DNA of 64,000 bases from an uncultured Ruminococcus sp. Its GTDB lineage: Bacteria; Bacillota; Clostridia; Oscillospirales; Acutalibacteraceae. Numbering within the stretch: position 1 is the stretch's first letter; every line of letters begins with the position of its first letter. A program made the position numbers and the translations under genes. The notes below the pieces were generated by a model. The model saw only the letters and a list, made by a program, of their open reading frames with translations, did no database searches and was not told the DNA's origin. Below are positions 47,052 through 56,049 of this stretch, piece by piece. Where the stretch lies: NCBI GenBank assembly GCA_902799245.1, contig CADBZY010000003.1, positions 117,902 through 181,901 of the forward strand, written 5' to 3'.

Positions 47052-48089
47052 ATGTCAGTAAAAGTTGCTATTAATGGTTTTGGCCGCATTGGCCGTCTCG
47101 CTTTCAGACAGATGTTTGGTGCTGAAGGCTACGAAGTCGTCGCTATCAACGACCTCACCAAGCCCTCCATGCTTGCACAGCTGCTCAAGTACGATACCGC
47201 TCAGGGCGGCTACTGCGGCAGAATCGGCGAAGGCCTTCACACTGTAGAGGCTGACGACGAGGCAGGCACCATCACAGTTGACGGCAAGACCCTCAAGATC
47301 TATGCTGAGAAGGACGCAAAGGATCTGCCCTGGGGCGAAATCGGTGTTGACGTTGTTCTCGAGTGCACAGGCTTCTACTGCTCCAAGGCAAAGAGCCAGG
47401 CTCACATCGACGCAGGCGCTAAGAAAGTTGTCATCTCTGCTCCCGCAGGCAATGATCTTCCCACCATCGTTTTCAGCGTTAACGAGAATACTCTTACCAC
47501 TGAGGACACCATCATTTCCGCTGCTTCCTGCACCACCAACTGTCTCGCTCCCATGGCAAAGGCTCTCAATGACTATGCTCCCATCCAGAGCGGCATCATG
47601 AGCACCATCCATGCTTACACAGGTGATCAGATGATCCTCGACGGTCCTCACAGAAAGGGCGACCTCAGAAGAGCAAGAGCTGGCGCTGCCAACATCGTTC
47701 CCAACTCCACCGGAGCTGCAAAGGCTATCGGTCTTGTTATCCCTGAACTTAACGGCAAGCTCATCGGCTCCGCACAGAGAGTTCCTGTTCCCACAGGTTC
47801 CACCACCATCCTCACCGCTGTTGTCAAAGGCGCTGACATCACCAAGGAGGGCATCAATGCTGCTATGAAGGCTGCTGCATCTGAGTCCTTCGGCTACAAC
47901 GAAGATCAGATCGTTTCTTCTGACGTTATCGGCATGAGATACGGCTCTCTCTTCGATGCAACCCAGACAATGGTCGCTAAGATCGCTGATGACCTCTATG
48001 AGGTTCAGGTCGTTTCCTGGTACGACAACGAGAATTCCTACACCAGCCAGATGGTTCGCACCATCAAGTACTTCGCAGAGCTTGCGTAA
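47052..48089 (+). CDS. gap: Glyceraldehyde-3-phosphate dehydrogenase, type I
   Basis: Glycolytic enzyme converting glyceraldehyde-3-phosphate to 1,3-bisphosphoglycerate with NAD. 345 residues: Rossmann start [17 protein letters not shown], catalytic [12 protein letters not shown] (Cys about 155) and [19 protein letters not shown] at the end. AGGAGG is placed ideally before the ATG. Codon use is strongly biased (AAG for Lys, AAC for Asn, GGC and GGT for Gly), as expected for a highly expressed gene. This bias also explains the long open frame on the opposite strand. Confidence 0.97.
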   Translation: MSVKVAINGFGRIGRLAFRQMFGAEGYEVVAINDLTKPSMLAQLLKYDTAQGGYCGRIGEGLHTVEADDEAGTITVDGKTLKIYAEKDAKDLPWGEIGVDVVLECTGFYCSKAKSQAHIDAGAKKVVISAPAGNDLPTIVFSVNENTLTTEDTIISAASCTTNCLAPMAKALNDYAPIQSGIMSTIHAYTGDQMILDGPHRKGDLRRARAGAANIVPNSTGAAKAIGLVIPELNGKLIGSAQRVPVPTGSTTILTAVVKGADITKEGINAAMKAAASESFGYNEDQIVSSDVIGMRYGSLFDATQTMVAKIADDLYEVQVVSWYDNENSYTSQMVRTIKYFAELA

Positions 48090-48142
48090 TTTAATTGCTT
48101 GAAGTATTTTTTGGATAGTCATGATTGATTATTAGTAATTTT

Positions 48143-48190
48143 CCCGGCAGTCTGTATACTATGTGTATGTCTGCCGGGATTATTATTACA
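48143..48190 (+). terminator. Likely terminator of the GAPDH gene
   Basis: Eight-base GC-rich stem (48143-48150 with 48171-48178) followed by ATTATTATT, a weak T tract. Confidence 0.6.
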
Positions 48191-48269
48191 CTGCTGTAAT
48201 AGTAAATTAATAAATTAAAAAAGCATAAGTCATATTTTTCTGCTACAATGTTGAATTGATAGTATTCTT

Positions 48270-48300
48270 CAGCCAAAACACTTTTTCACTGATTTGGCTG
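48270..48300 (+). promoter_or_regulatory. Leader hairpin before the first LCP gene
   Basis: CAGCCAAA (48270-48277) pairs with TTTGGCTG (48293-48300), 22 bases before the AAGGA ribosome binding site. Role unknown. A possible TACAAT -10 (48244-48249) has no good -35. Confidence 0.4.
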
Positions 48301-48337
48301 GGGAATGTTATCAGATTTTGAAAGGAATTGATGTAAA

Positions 48338-49570
48338 GTGAGTTCTTATGTAAAAAAGAAGAATTCTTCAGAAATGTCAAACAAGAAGCTTACCCTTAGA
48401 CAGAAGCTAATTGTTGCTTTGGGAATCGTGCTTTGTCTTGTGATAATAGTGTTCGCGTCTGCCTATGGCGTGTTTCTTCACTACTATAACAAGATGAACA
48501 TTACCTCTGTCAATGATAACGATGAAGTAGTCACAGCTATTGATTATGAAGAAGACGATATAAACGAACAGGAGCTTACCGATGAGGAACGTCAGCAGCT
48601 CAATCAGTTATTAGAAGACGCAATGACGATAGACGAAGACTCTGTTTCTTCCGAAAACGTTGACGGTAAAAAAACAGATCCTGCTGACGATGACAACACA
48701 GGAAGCGAAACAGCTTCGGACGAAGACACTGCCTCAAAGGACACTGCTGCCCAAAGTGTCAAGGTGAGTAGTAAGGACGTAACCAATATTCTGCTGGTTG
48801 GCACGGACAGCCGACAGAAGGGAAACAAGCGCAGCAGAACCGATACAATGATTATTTTATCCATTGACAAAAAGAACAAGAAAATGACCATGACTTCTGT
48901 TCTCAGGGACACTTTCGTTAAAATCCCGGGAGTAGGTAATAACAGACTGAATGCGGCATTTGTTTTTGGAGGTCCGAAGCTGCTCTTCAAGACATTTGAT
49001 CAAAACTTTGGCATTCATCTTGACAAATATGTTCAGATAGACTTCTTTAATTTCGTTCGGCTTGTTGACGCTGTCGGAGGAGTGGACTTAAAGCTCACCA
49101 AAGATGAGATCAACTTGATGAATAAAACCTACATTCCTTATATCAATAAAAATACGAACAAAAAAAATACATCCAATAGAATTACCCCCAACAAATCCGG
49201 TGTATATCATCTCAACGGTGTTCAGACGTTGGCTTATTCGCGCATCAGATATATAGGAACAGACTTTGCACGTACGGAGCGCCAGCGCAAGGTAATAGCG
49301 CAGATCATCAAGAAAACAAAAAAACTCAGCGTTTCTGAGATTAATGATCTTGCTGATATTGTTCTTCCGATGATCTCGACAAATCTTTCTCAGGGAGAAG
49401 TAATGTCATTGTTGCTCAATGCAAAGGAATATCTCAATTACAAGATTGTCAATGGCAGAATGCCAATTAACGGTTCATACAAGTACATGAAGGTCAGAGG
49501 TGCTTCTGTTCTCGGAGTAAATTTTGACAAAAACAAAAAATATTGGTATAATCTTGTTTACGGGAAGTAA
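48338..49570 (+). CDS. LytR-CpsA-Psr (LCP) family protein 1
   Basis: 410 residues. Membrane enzyme predicted to transfer lipid-linked wall polymers to peptidoglycan. One N-terminal membrane segment (LIVALGIVLCLVIIVFASAYG), an acidic linker (about 65-140), then the LCP domain: NILLVGTDSR, RTDTMIILSID, SVLRDTFVKIPG, DAVGGVDLKL and LAYSRIRYIGTDFARTERQRKVI, containing the conserved Asp and Arg residues that hold pyrophosphate and metal. The start is a GTG at 48338 with AAGGA 11 bases upstream. It is followed by a second LCP gene after 45 bases. Confidence 0.92.
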   Translation: MSSYVKKKNSSEMSNKKLTLRQKLIVALGIVLCLVIIVFASAYGVFLHYYNKMNITSVNDNDEVVTAIDYEEDDINEQELTDEERQQLNQLLEDAMTIDEDSVSSENVDGKKTDPADDDNTGSETASDEDTASKDTAAQSVKVSSKDVTNILLVGTDSRQKGNKRSRTDTMIILSIDKKNKKMTMTSVLRDTFVKIPGVGNNRLNAAFVFGGPKLLFKTFDQNFGIHLDKYVQIDFFNFVRLVDAVGGVDLKLTKDEINLMNKTYIPYINKNTNKKNTSNRITPNKSGVYHLNGVQTLAYSRIRYIGTDFARTERQRKVIAQIIKKTKKLSVSEINDLADIVLPMISTNLSQGEVMSLLLNAKEYLNYKIVNGRMPINGSYKYMKVRGASVLGVNFDKNKKYWYNLVYGK

Positions 49571-49615
49571 TCATCTGAAATAACGCAGAATCGTGCAAAA
49601 TAGGGAAAGGACTGA

Positions 49616-50986
49616 ATGATAATGAGATCCGGCAAAAAAACTCAAAAACTCAGCAGTGTTGGAAAAAAACTACTTTATATCTTAACCTCGCTTTTTGGCG
49701 TTGTTGTAATATTATTGTCATGCGTGTACGGCGCTTTTTATCATTATTACAGCAAAATGAATATTGTTACTACCGATGATGAGAACGCGCAATATGTGTC
49801 AAATGCCGAAATAAGACCAGGAGATGACATTGACACTGATCATTTGTCGGAGGAAGATCTAAAACAATTGGCCGAAATAGACCAGACGTATAAAGCCGGT
49901 GACATTAATTTCGATTTCAGCGATTCGAATATTACCAATATAATGATTGTCGGCACGGACTATCGCGGAATGGGAAGATTCAGAAGCAATTCTGACGCAA
50001 TGGTTTTAATATCCATCAACAAAAATACCAAAAAACTGTTTATCACCTCATTCATGCGTGATATTCTCCTTGATGTTCCGCAAGGTGGCAATCACAAACA
50101 AGCCGGAAAAGCAAAGCTGAATTCGGCATTTGGCTACGGCGGTTCGAGTCTTATGTTTCAGACATATAAAGACAATTTCGGAATAGAAATTGACAAATAT
50201 GTTCATATGGATTTTTACAACTTTATGAACATAATCGATTATCTCGGAGGCATAGACATGTACGTAAGCGCTGAAGAGGCCGGCGCTATGAATTATCCCC
50301 ATATTCGCGAGATGAATAATCTCTTAAAACTGAGTCCATATGACGGTTTTCTTCGTAAGCAAAGCGGCACTTTTCATCTTAATGGTAAACAAACGCTTGC
50401 TTATACACGTGTCAGATACGTAGGCGGCGGTGATTTCGGACGTACGGAGCGCCAGCGCAAAGTTATTGCCGAGATCATCAAAAAAATTAAGAAGATGAGT
50501 GCCAAGAAGCTCAATTCTTTTGTGGAACGTTGTCTACGTTATGTCACTACTAATGTCAGTCAGACAGAACTGATGTCACTCCTTCTGGACGCAAAGGACA
50601 TTATGAATTATGAGCAAGTGAATGCGAGAATTCCTATCGACAGCACTTATAAATCCAGCAAAATTCAGGGCACATATGTACTTCTTATCGATCTTAAAAG
50701 AAATGCAGAATACTGGTACAGTCTTGTGTATCTTGATAAGGATATTTCTGGAGAGATAATTAAGGAAGTAGAACAGGAAAAAGCGGAAGCCGCAGCCATT
50801 AAAGCAGTGCAGGGAGATGCTCAATTAGCTGTGGAAGAAGCGATTAATGTAGCGAAAGGCTTTAAAAATGCCGTAAAAAAAGCAACTGATCCTTCTTACA
50901 GCGCAGAAAGTTCCGATGAAGAAACTGTTGTCTCGACAGACGAAGAACAAGTAATAAGCTCCGATTCAAGTTCTGACGACACTTGA
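49616..50986 (+). CDS. LytR-CpsA-Psr (LCP) family protein 2
   Basis: 456 residues, paralogue of the preceding gene. Membrane segment LLYILTSLFGVVVILLSCVYG, then the LCP domain with NIMIVGTDYRGMGRFRSNSD, SFMRDILLDVPQ, IDYLGGIDMYV and LAYTRVRYVGGGDFGRTERQ. The C-terminal 90 residues are an Ala/Glu-rich helix and an acidic Ser/Asp tail not present in protein 1. AAAGG lies 5 bases before the ATG. The two LCP genes are probably co-transcribed and end at the terminator at 50995. Their substrates may differ. Confidence 0.92.
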   Translation: MIMRSGKKTQKLSSVGKKLLYILTSLFGVVVILLSCVYGAFYHYYSKMNIVTTDDENAQYVSNAEIRPGDDIDTDHLSEEDLKQLAEIDQTYKAGDINFDFSDSNITNIMIVGTDYRGMGRFRSNSDAMVLISINKNTKKLFITSFMRDILLDVPQGGNHKQAGKAKLNSAFGYGGSSLMFQTYKDNFGIEIDKYVHMDFYNFMNIIDYLGGIDMYVSAEEAGAMNYPHIREMNNLLKLSPYDGFLRKQSGTFHLNGKQTLAYTRVRYVGGGDFGRTERQRKVIAEIIKKIKKMSAKKLNSFVERCLRYVTTNVSQTELMSLLLDAKDIMNYEQVNARIPIDSTYKSSKIQGTYVLLIDLKRNAEYWYSLVYLDKDISGEIIKEVEQEKAEAAAIKAVQGDAQLAVEEAINVAKGFKNAVKKATDPSYSAESSDEETVVSTDEEQVISSDSSSDDT

Positions 50987-50994
50987 TTTTTATG

Positions 50995-51034
50995 AAAAAC
51001 GAGGTTGTGTTCATTATCACAGCCTCGTTTTTTT
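50995..51034 (+). terminator. Terminator of the LCP gene pair
   Basis: Stem AAACGAGGTTGTG (50997-51009) with CACAGCCTCGTTT (51018-51030), followed by a T run to 51034. Confidence 0.9.
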
Positions 51035-51113
51035 GTATTGAATTTTATGAAATAATAAGAAAAACAGAGTAATTGAAAGATAAATCAAGATACATAAACA
51101 AATCCATTCATAA

Positions 51114-51187
51114 TTTGACTTTTTCTGACTTTGACTTTTTCTGACTAATGAGTATAATAGTAATCACAAAGGTCAAGGATAGTCAAA
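51114..51187 (+). promoter_or_regulatory. Promoter and three CtsR operator boxes of the ctsR-clpC operon
   Basis: TTGACT (51131-51136), 16-base spacer, TATAAT (51153-51158). Two identical 17-base boxes on the minus strand (51114-51130 and 51130-51146) read AGTCAGA-AAA-AGTCAAA, and one on the plus strand (51171-51187) reads GGTCAAGGATAGTCAAA. All match the CtsR heptad repeat RGTCAAA-NAN-RGTCAAA with at most one mismatch each. They cover the -35 and the start of the transcript, so CtsR should repress its own operon. Confidence 0.88.
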
Positions 51188-51216
51188 GACAAAGGCCTTT
51201 AGGAGATGATCATCAA

Positions 51217-51675
51217 ATGAGAATGAGCGAACAGGTTGCGCGGTACATCATGGAAATGCTGGACAGCCGCGACGGCACTGCCGAGATACGCCGCAACGAG
51301 CTTGCCGATCAGATGGGCTGTGTACCGAGCCAGATCAATTACGTCATCACGTCGCGCTTCACGCCCGAGCAAGGTTACTTAGTGGAGAGCAGACGCGGAG
51401 GAGGAGGATACATCAGAATCACGAGAGTGCAGATCACCGGCACCTCTGCGCTGATGCACGTAGTCAACTGCATCGGCGACGAGCTTGACAGCGGTACGGC
51501 GCGGGCGCTTATCGTGAGTCTTTCCGACAGAGGAGCAATCAGCGAGAGCGCAGCGGGAATTATGCTGGCAGCGTGCAGCGACAGTGCGTTGAAAGTGCTG
51601 CCACCCGAATACCGCGATGTTGCCCGAGCCGGAATTCTCAAACAGATGCTTATCAGATGCACAGTCAGCCAATAA
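51217..51675 (+). CDS. ctsR: Transcriptional repressor CtsR
   Basis: Repressor of class III heat-shock genes, 152 residues. The N-terminal winged helix-turn-helix is intact: RRNELADQMGCVPSQINYVI, then YLVESRRGGGGYIRI, whose Gly-rich wing senses temperature in homologues. The start is the ATG at 51217 with AGGAG 11 bases upstream; the frame is open back to 51148, but that lies inside the promoter. First gene of the ctsR-mcsA-mcsB-clpC operon, which it regulates through the three boxes upstream. Confidence 0.95.
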   Translation: MRMSEQVARYIMEMLDSRDGTAEIRRNELADQMGCVPSQINYVITSRFTPEQGYLVESRRGGGGYIRITRVQITGTSALMHVVNCIGDELDSGTARALIVSLSDRGAISESAAGIMLAACSDSALKVLPPEYRDVARAGILKQMLIRCTVSQ

Positions 51676-51741
51676 TACTTTTAGTACAGGTAAAAAATCT
51701 TATCTCAGACAAAATATAAATTAAGAAAGGGAATGAATAGT

Positions 51742-52269
51742 ATGTTGTGTGAAAAATGCAAAAAGAATGAAGCTAACGCCTATATCAAGACCAATGTGAA
51801 CGGAGATGTTCACGAATACCATCTTTGCAGTCAGTGTGCAGCGGAGATGAAAAACAGCGATGAATTCAGCTCACTGTTCCATTTTGATAGTCTTTTCAGC
51901 CCGATGATGAGCGGATTTGACATGGTCAGCAGCCTGCTCAGCTCGCCTTTTGGCAGCTTCGGCGCAATGCCTTCGCTCACCTCCGGCAAAAGATGCTCGG
52001 TCTGCGGCTCTGATTTCAGATCCATTGCCGATTCTGGCAAGGTCGGCTGTCCGAATTGCTACACAGAATTCAGGGGACGCCTTACACCGACCATCAAGAA
52101 GCTGCATGGCAACAGTGTCCACTGCGGCAAACATTCCAAAGTGACAACCCAGGAAAGCAAGGAAAACGAAACAGCCTCACTCAAAAAGCAGCTGGCGGAT
52201 GCAGTAAAAGCGGAAAACTATGAGCTTGCCGCAGAACTGAGAGACAAGATCAGGGCCATGGAAGCGTAA
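51742..52269 (+). CDS. mcsA: McsA, activator of the protein arginine kinase
   Basis: 175 residues. Zinc-binding CxxC pairs CEKCKKN, CSQCAAE, CSVCG and CPNCY give two zinc sites, and a UVR-type helix ends the protein (LADAVKAENYELAAELRDKI). McsA binds and activates McsB and helps silence CtsR. AAGAAAGG supports the ATG at 51742 rather than the one three codons upstream, which is too close. 66 bases after ctsR. Confidence 0.93.
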   Translation: MLCEKCKKNEANAYIKTNVNGDVHEYHLCSQCAAEMKNSDEFSSLFHFDSLFSPMMSGFDMVSSLLSSPFGSFGAMPSLTSGKRCSVCGSDFRSIADSGKVGCPNCYTEFRGRLTPTIKKLHGNSVHCGKHSKVTTQESKENETASLKKQLADAVKAENYELAAELRDKIRAMEA

Positions 52270-52320
52270 CAATAGAATAATCCATTCACAAAATAAGAAA
52301 GAGAAACCGGAGTGACAAAT

Positions 52321-53364
52321 ATGTCAGAGAACAAAAAATGGTATGAATCGGACGGAGAAAGATCCGACGTTGTGATTAGCACCAGAATCAGGCTTGCAAG
52401 GAATCTCAACGGCTATCCCTTCCCTCACCTGATGAACCAGGCGCAGAAGAAAGAAGTCAATGAGAAGGTCAGGGACGCGCTGATAGGAGGCAATTCCACC
52501 CTGCGCGACAGTTTCCGCTACATCGAGGCGGAAAAGCTATCGCCAGTGGAGCTTGCTTCACTGGCCGGAAGGCATCTGATCAGCCCTGAATTTGCCAATG
52601 AACCAACAGGCAGGGCGCTTCTGCTGATGGACGACGAATCGGTCTGCATCATGATCAACGAAGAGGATCATGTGCGAATTCAGGTGATGGGCAGCGGAAT
52701 GCAGCTGGAAAAGGCATACGATTTGGCAGACAAGATAGACACCATTCTTGATGAAACGCTGAATTTTGCCTTTGATGAGGAATTAGGCTATCTCACCGCC
52801 TGCCCGACCAATTTAGGCACAGGAATGAGGGCGTCCGTCATGCTTCACCTGCCCGCATCCGAAGCCGACGGAACGCTGCGCAGGATCGCTGCAAGTCTCG
52901 GAAAGGTCGGTGCGACCATCAGAGGAAGCTATGGCGAGGGCAGTCAATCCACTGGCGCGATGTATCAGATTTCCAATCAGGTGACACTGGGCATCAGTGA
53001 AAAGGACACACTGTCCAATCTGACAGACATCACCAATCAAATCATCTCACTCGAAAAGAAATCCCGTGAACAGCTTTTGGCAAGTGAAAGCTATCAGGAT
53101 ACGGTGTGGAGAGCTTTGGGCATACTGAAAACCGCTCGTGTGATGAGCAGCAGCGAATTTGCCGGACTGTACTCCGCCCTTCGTGTAGGAGTGGCCGAAG
53201 GACTGGTCAACGGCATGACCTTGGGTCAGCTCAGTGAAGCATACGAATCGGTGCAGCCGGCGCGGCTGATGGAGCAGTACGGCAACGAGCTGAATTCTGC
53301 TCAGAGAGACAAAAAACGTGCCGAAATTCTCAGAGCCGTTTTCAAGAACACGGATATTGCATAA
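52321..53364 (+). CDS. mcsB: Protein arginine kinase McsB
   Basis: 347 residues, ATP:guanido phosphotransferase fold. It phosphorylates arginines of misfolded proteins and of CtsR, marking them for ClpCP. Visible signatures are VVISTRIRLARNLNGYPFP, YLTACPTNLGTGMRASVMLHLP (with the family Cys) and IRGSYGEGSQSTGAMYQISNQ. GGAG at 52309-52312 is 8 bases before the ATG at 52321. It lies between mcsA and clpC as in most Firmicutes. Confidence 0.95.
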   Translation: MSENKKWYESDGERSDVVISTRIRLARNLNGYPFPHLMNQAQKKEVNEKVRDALIGGNSTLRDSFRYIEAEKLSPVELASLAGRHLISPEFANEPTGRALLLMDDESVCIMINEEDHVRIQVMGSGMQLEKAYDLADKIDTILDETLNFAFDEELGYLTACPTNLGTGMRASVMLHLPASEADGTLRRIAASLGKVGATIRGSYGEGSQSTGAMYQISNQVTLGISEKDTLSNLTDITNQIISLEKKSREQLLASESYQDTVWRALGILKTARVMSSSEFAGLYSALRVGVAEGLVNGMTLGQLSEAYESVQPARLMEQYGNELNSAQRDKKRAEILRAVFKNTDIA

Positions 53365-53415
53365 TTTTCAGTTATAATCAGAAAAATGATTCAAAAAAAC
53401 AGAGGGGGTAATTAT

Positions 53416-55944
53416 ATGTATAACTTCAAGGGATTCAGCGAAAAAGCAAACATCGCTCTCAATCTTGCATTTGAATGCGCGCAGGATATGGGACACACAT
53501 TCGTCGGTTCGGAGCATATTCTGCTCGGCCTTTGCAAGACCGACGATTCGGCAGCACAGACCATTCTCAACGACAACGGACTTGACGCCGAGGCAGTAAG
53601 CGACAAACTGATAGAAATTCACGGTCAAGGCGTCAGATGCAGCCTCAATCCTAATGACATCACCGCACGAGGCAAGCGCACATTGCAAGCGGCAAAGAGC
53701 ATTTCCAACCGCATGGGGCACGGATACGTCGGCACCGAACACATCCTGCTTGCTCTGATCAGCGACAGCGAAAGCTATGCCGTAAGGTTCATCCAGGAGC
53801 TTGGCGGAGAGATACAGGGTATTGTGGACGACCTTAACCGCCTCTTCAATAACGAATCCGATGACGAGGATGACGACGAGCAGCCGACTTTCGAACAACA
53901 GTCTCCCTTCGGAAGTTTCTTCAAAATGGGCGGAATGAACGGCGGTTCAATTCCCTTCGGAATGAGTGAGCCGTCATCTGGCAAGGGGAAGGGAAAGAGC
54001 CTGAAAAAATACGGCCGCGACCTCACCGAAGAAGCGAAAAAGGGCAAGATCGATCCTGTCATAGGCCGACAGAAGGAGATCGACAGAGTAATACAGATTC
54101 TCTCCCGCCGCACCAAGAACAATCCCTGCCTGATAGGTGAACCGGGCGTCGGCAAAACCGCTATCGCAGAAGGACTTGCGCTTAAAATAGCCGAAGGCGA
54201 GGTTCCAGAATCGCTCAAAAGCAAGAGAATCGTCGATCTCAGTCTGACAGGAATGATCGCTGGCTCCAAGTACAGGGGCGAATTCGAGGAGAGAATCCAG
54301 TCCGTCATCGACGAGGTTGTGAAGGACGGCAATGTAATTCTCTTTATTGATGAGATTCACACACTGATCGGCGCAGGCTCGGCGGAGGGCGCAACCGACG
54401 CGGCCAACATTCTGAAACCGATGCTTGCAAAGGGACAGTTCCAGGTAATAGGCGCAACCACCATCACCGAATACCGCAAGTATATTGAGAAGGATTCGGC
54501 GCTGGAACGGCGCTTCCAGCCTGTGCTGGTGGGTGAACCCACCGAGGATGAAGCCGAACAGATTCTTTTGGGGCTGCGCGACCGTTACGAGGGACATCAC
54601 AATGTAAAAATCACCGATGACGCCATCAAGTCAGCGGTGAACCTCTCGGCGCGTTACATCGCTGACCGGTATCTGCCGGATAAGGCAATCGACCTCATTG
54701 ACGAGGCAGCTTCAAGAGTGAGACTCAGACGGCAGACTCCTCCCGACGAGATCAAGTCATTGGAAGAGCAGATTAAACAGGTAACATCCGACAAGCAGGA
54801 GGCTGTCAAGAATCAGGATTACGAGCGAGCAGCCCATCTCCGTGACAGAGAGAAAGAACTGACGGCACAATACAACGAACAGCGCGACACTTGGAAAAAG
54901 CAGAATCAGGGCAGAGAAGCCACCGTCACCACCGAGGACATCGCTGAAATCGTTTCCCAGTGGACGGGAATTCCGGTGGTCCAGCTCACCACCGAGGAAA
55001 GCGAACGTATGCTCCGTATGGAAGATATTCTGCACGAACGCATTGTCGGTCAGCATGAAGCCGTTACAGCTGTGGCCAAGGCGATCCGCCGCGGCAGAGT
55101 CGGACTGAAAGACCCCAAACGCCCGATCGGCTCCTTCCTCTTTATGGGTCCGACCGGTGTAGGCAAGACCGAGCTTTGCAAAGCATTGGCGGAAGCGCTC
55201 TTCGGCGACGAGAACGCCATCATCAGGCTCGACATGTCGGAATACATGGAAAAGCACACGGTATCTAAGCTCATCGGTTCGCCTCCTGGCTATGTGGGCT
55301 ACGACGAAGGCGGTCAGCTCACCGAGAAGATACGCAGACGTCCTTATTCTGTGGTACTTTTTGACGAAATAGAGAAGGCACATCCTGACGTGCTGAATAT
55401 TCTGCTGCAAATTCTCGGCGACGGCAGAGTGACTGATTCACAGGGCAGAACAGTGGACTTCAAGAATGCCGTCATCATCATGACATCCAACCTGGGCGCA
55501 AGAATTATCACCGGCGGCGCAACTGCCATGGGCTTCGGACAGTCGGATGATAACAAGGCACAGCAGGATTATGAAAACATCAAGACTGCGGTCATGAACG
55601 AGTTGAAGAACACCTTCCGACCCGAATTCATCAACCGTCTGGATGACATCATCGTGTTCCGCAAGCTGAGCGAGGAGGACGTGGAGCAGATCGCAGACAG
55701 AATGCTCAAAACCCTTGCCAAGAGGATCAACGAGATGGAGATCGACGTGACATTCGAGCCGAGTGTGGCAAAGACCATCGCCAAGCACGGCTTCGACCCG
55801 GTCTACGGCGCGCGTCCGATTCGCAGAGCCATTCAATCCGAGATTGAGGACAGACTCTCCGAAAAAATCCTCGAAGGCGAAGTCAGACCCGGCGACAGCA
55901 TTTCGGTCAGCTACGACGATGAGCTTACAATAAACAAGAAATAA
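53416..55944 (+). CDS. clpC: ATP-dependent Clp protease ATPase subunit ClpC
   Basis: 842 residues, AAA+ unfoldase that feeds substrates to ClpP. N-terminal repeat domain (MYNFKGFSEKANIALNLAFE), first ATPase module with GEPGVGKTAIAEGLA, middle helical domain with a UVR motif (QDYERAAHLRDREKEL), second ATPase module with GPTGVGKTELCKALAEA, and a ClpP loop region after LNILLQILGDGRVTD. The start is the ATG at 53416 after GGGGG at 7 bases. Last gene of the CtsR operon; arginine phosphorylation by McsB targets its substrates. Confidence 0.97.
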   Translation: MYNFKGFSEKANIALNLAFECAQDMGHTFVGSEHILLGLCKTDDSAAQTILNDNGLDAEAVSDKLIEIHGQGVRCSLNPNDITARGKRTLQAAKSISNRMGHGYVGTEHILLALISDSESYAVRFIQELGGEIQGIVDDLNRLFNNESDDEDDDEQPTFEQQSPFGSFFKMGGMNGGSIPFGMSEPSSGKGKGKSLKKYGRDLTEEAKKGKIDPVIGRQKEIDRVIQILSRRTKNNPCLIGEPGVGKTAIAEGLALKIAEGEVPESLKSKRIVDLSLTGMIAGSKYRGEFEERIQSVIDEVVKDGNVILFIDEIHTLIGAGSAEGATDAANILKPMLAKGQFQVIGATTITEYRKYIEKDSALERRFQPVLVGEPTEDEAEQILLGLRDRYEGHHNVKITDDAIKSAVNLSARYIADRYLPDKAIDLIDEAASRVRLRRQTPPDEIKSLEEQIKQVTSDKQEAVKNQDYERAAHLRDREKELTAQYNEQRDTWKKQNQGREATVTTEDIAEIVSQWTGIPVVQLTTEESERMLRMEDILHERIVGQHEAVTAVAKAIRRGRVGLKDPKRPIGSFLFMGPTGVGKTELCKALAEALFGDENAIIRLDMSEYMEKHTVSKLIGSPPGYVGYDEGGQLTEKIRRRPYSVVLFDEIEKAHPDVLNILLQILGDGRVTDSQGRTVDFKNAVIIMTSNLGARIITGGATAMGFGQSDDNKAQQDYENIKTAVMNELKNTFRPEFINRLDDIIVFRKLSEEDVEQIADRMLKTLAKRINEMEIDVTFEPSVAKTIAKHGFDPVYGARPIRRAIQSEIEDRLSEKILEGEVRPGDSISVSYDDELTINKK

Positions 55945-55980
55945 GCTCGCACCGCTGGTACATCAAGAAATAAAAATTAG

Positions 55981-56038
55981 CCGCCCCGAAGAGCCGCTTC
56001 TCAATAGAAGCAAGCCCTTCGGGACGGTTTGATTTTTT
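55981..56038. terminator. Terminator between clpC and the BspA-like gene
   Basis: Long stem CCGCCCCGAAG/CTTCGGGACGG (55981-56027) with an inner hairpin. T-rich sequence follows on both strands. Confidence 0.88.
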
Positions 56039-56049
56039 CAGTTATAATC

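Noticed and set aside
47055..48122. 355-codon open frame on the minus strand opposite the GAPDH gene
   Set aside because: It is a by-product of the strong codon bias of gap; it has no ribosome binding site, and the protein is low in complexity and unlike any family.
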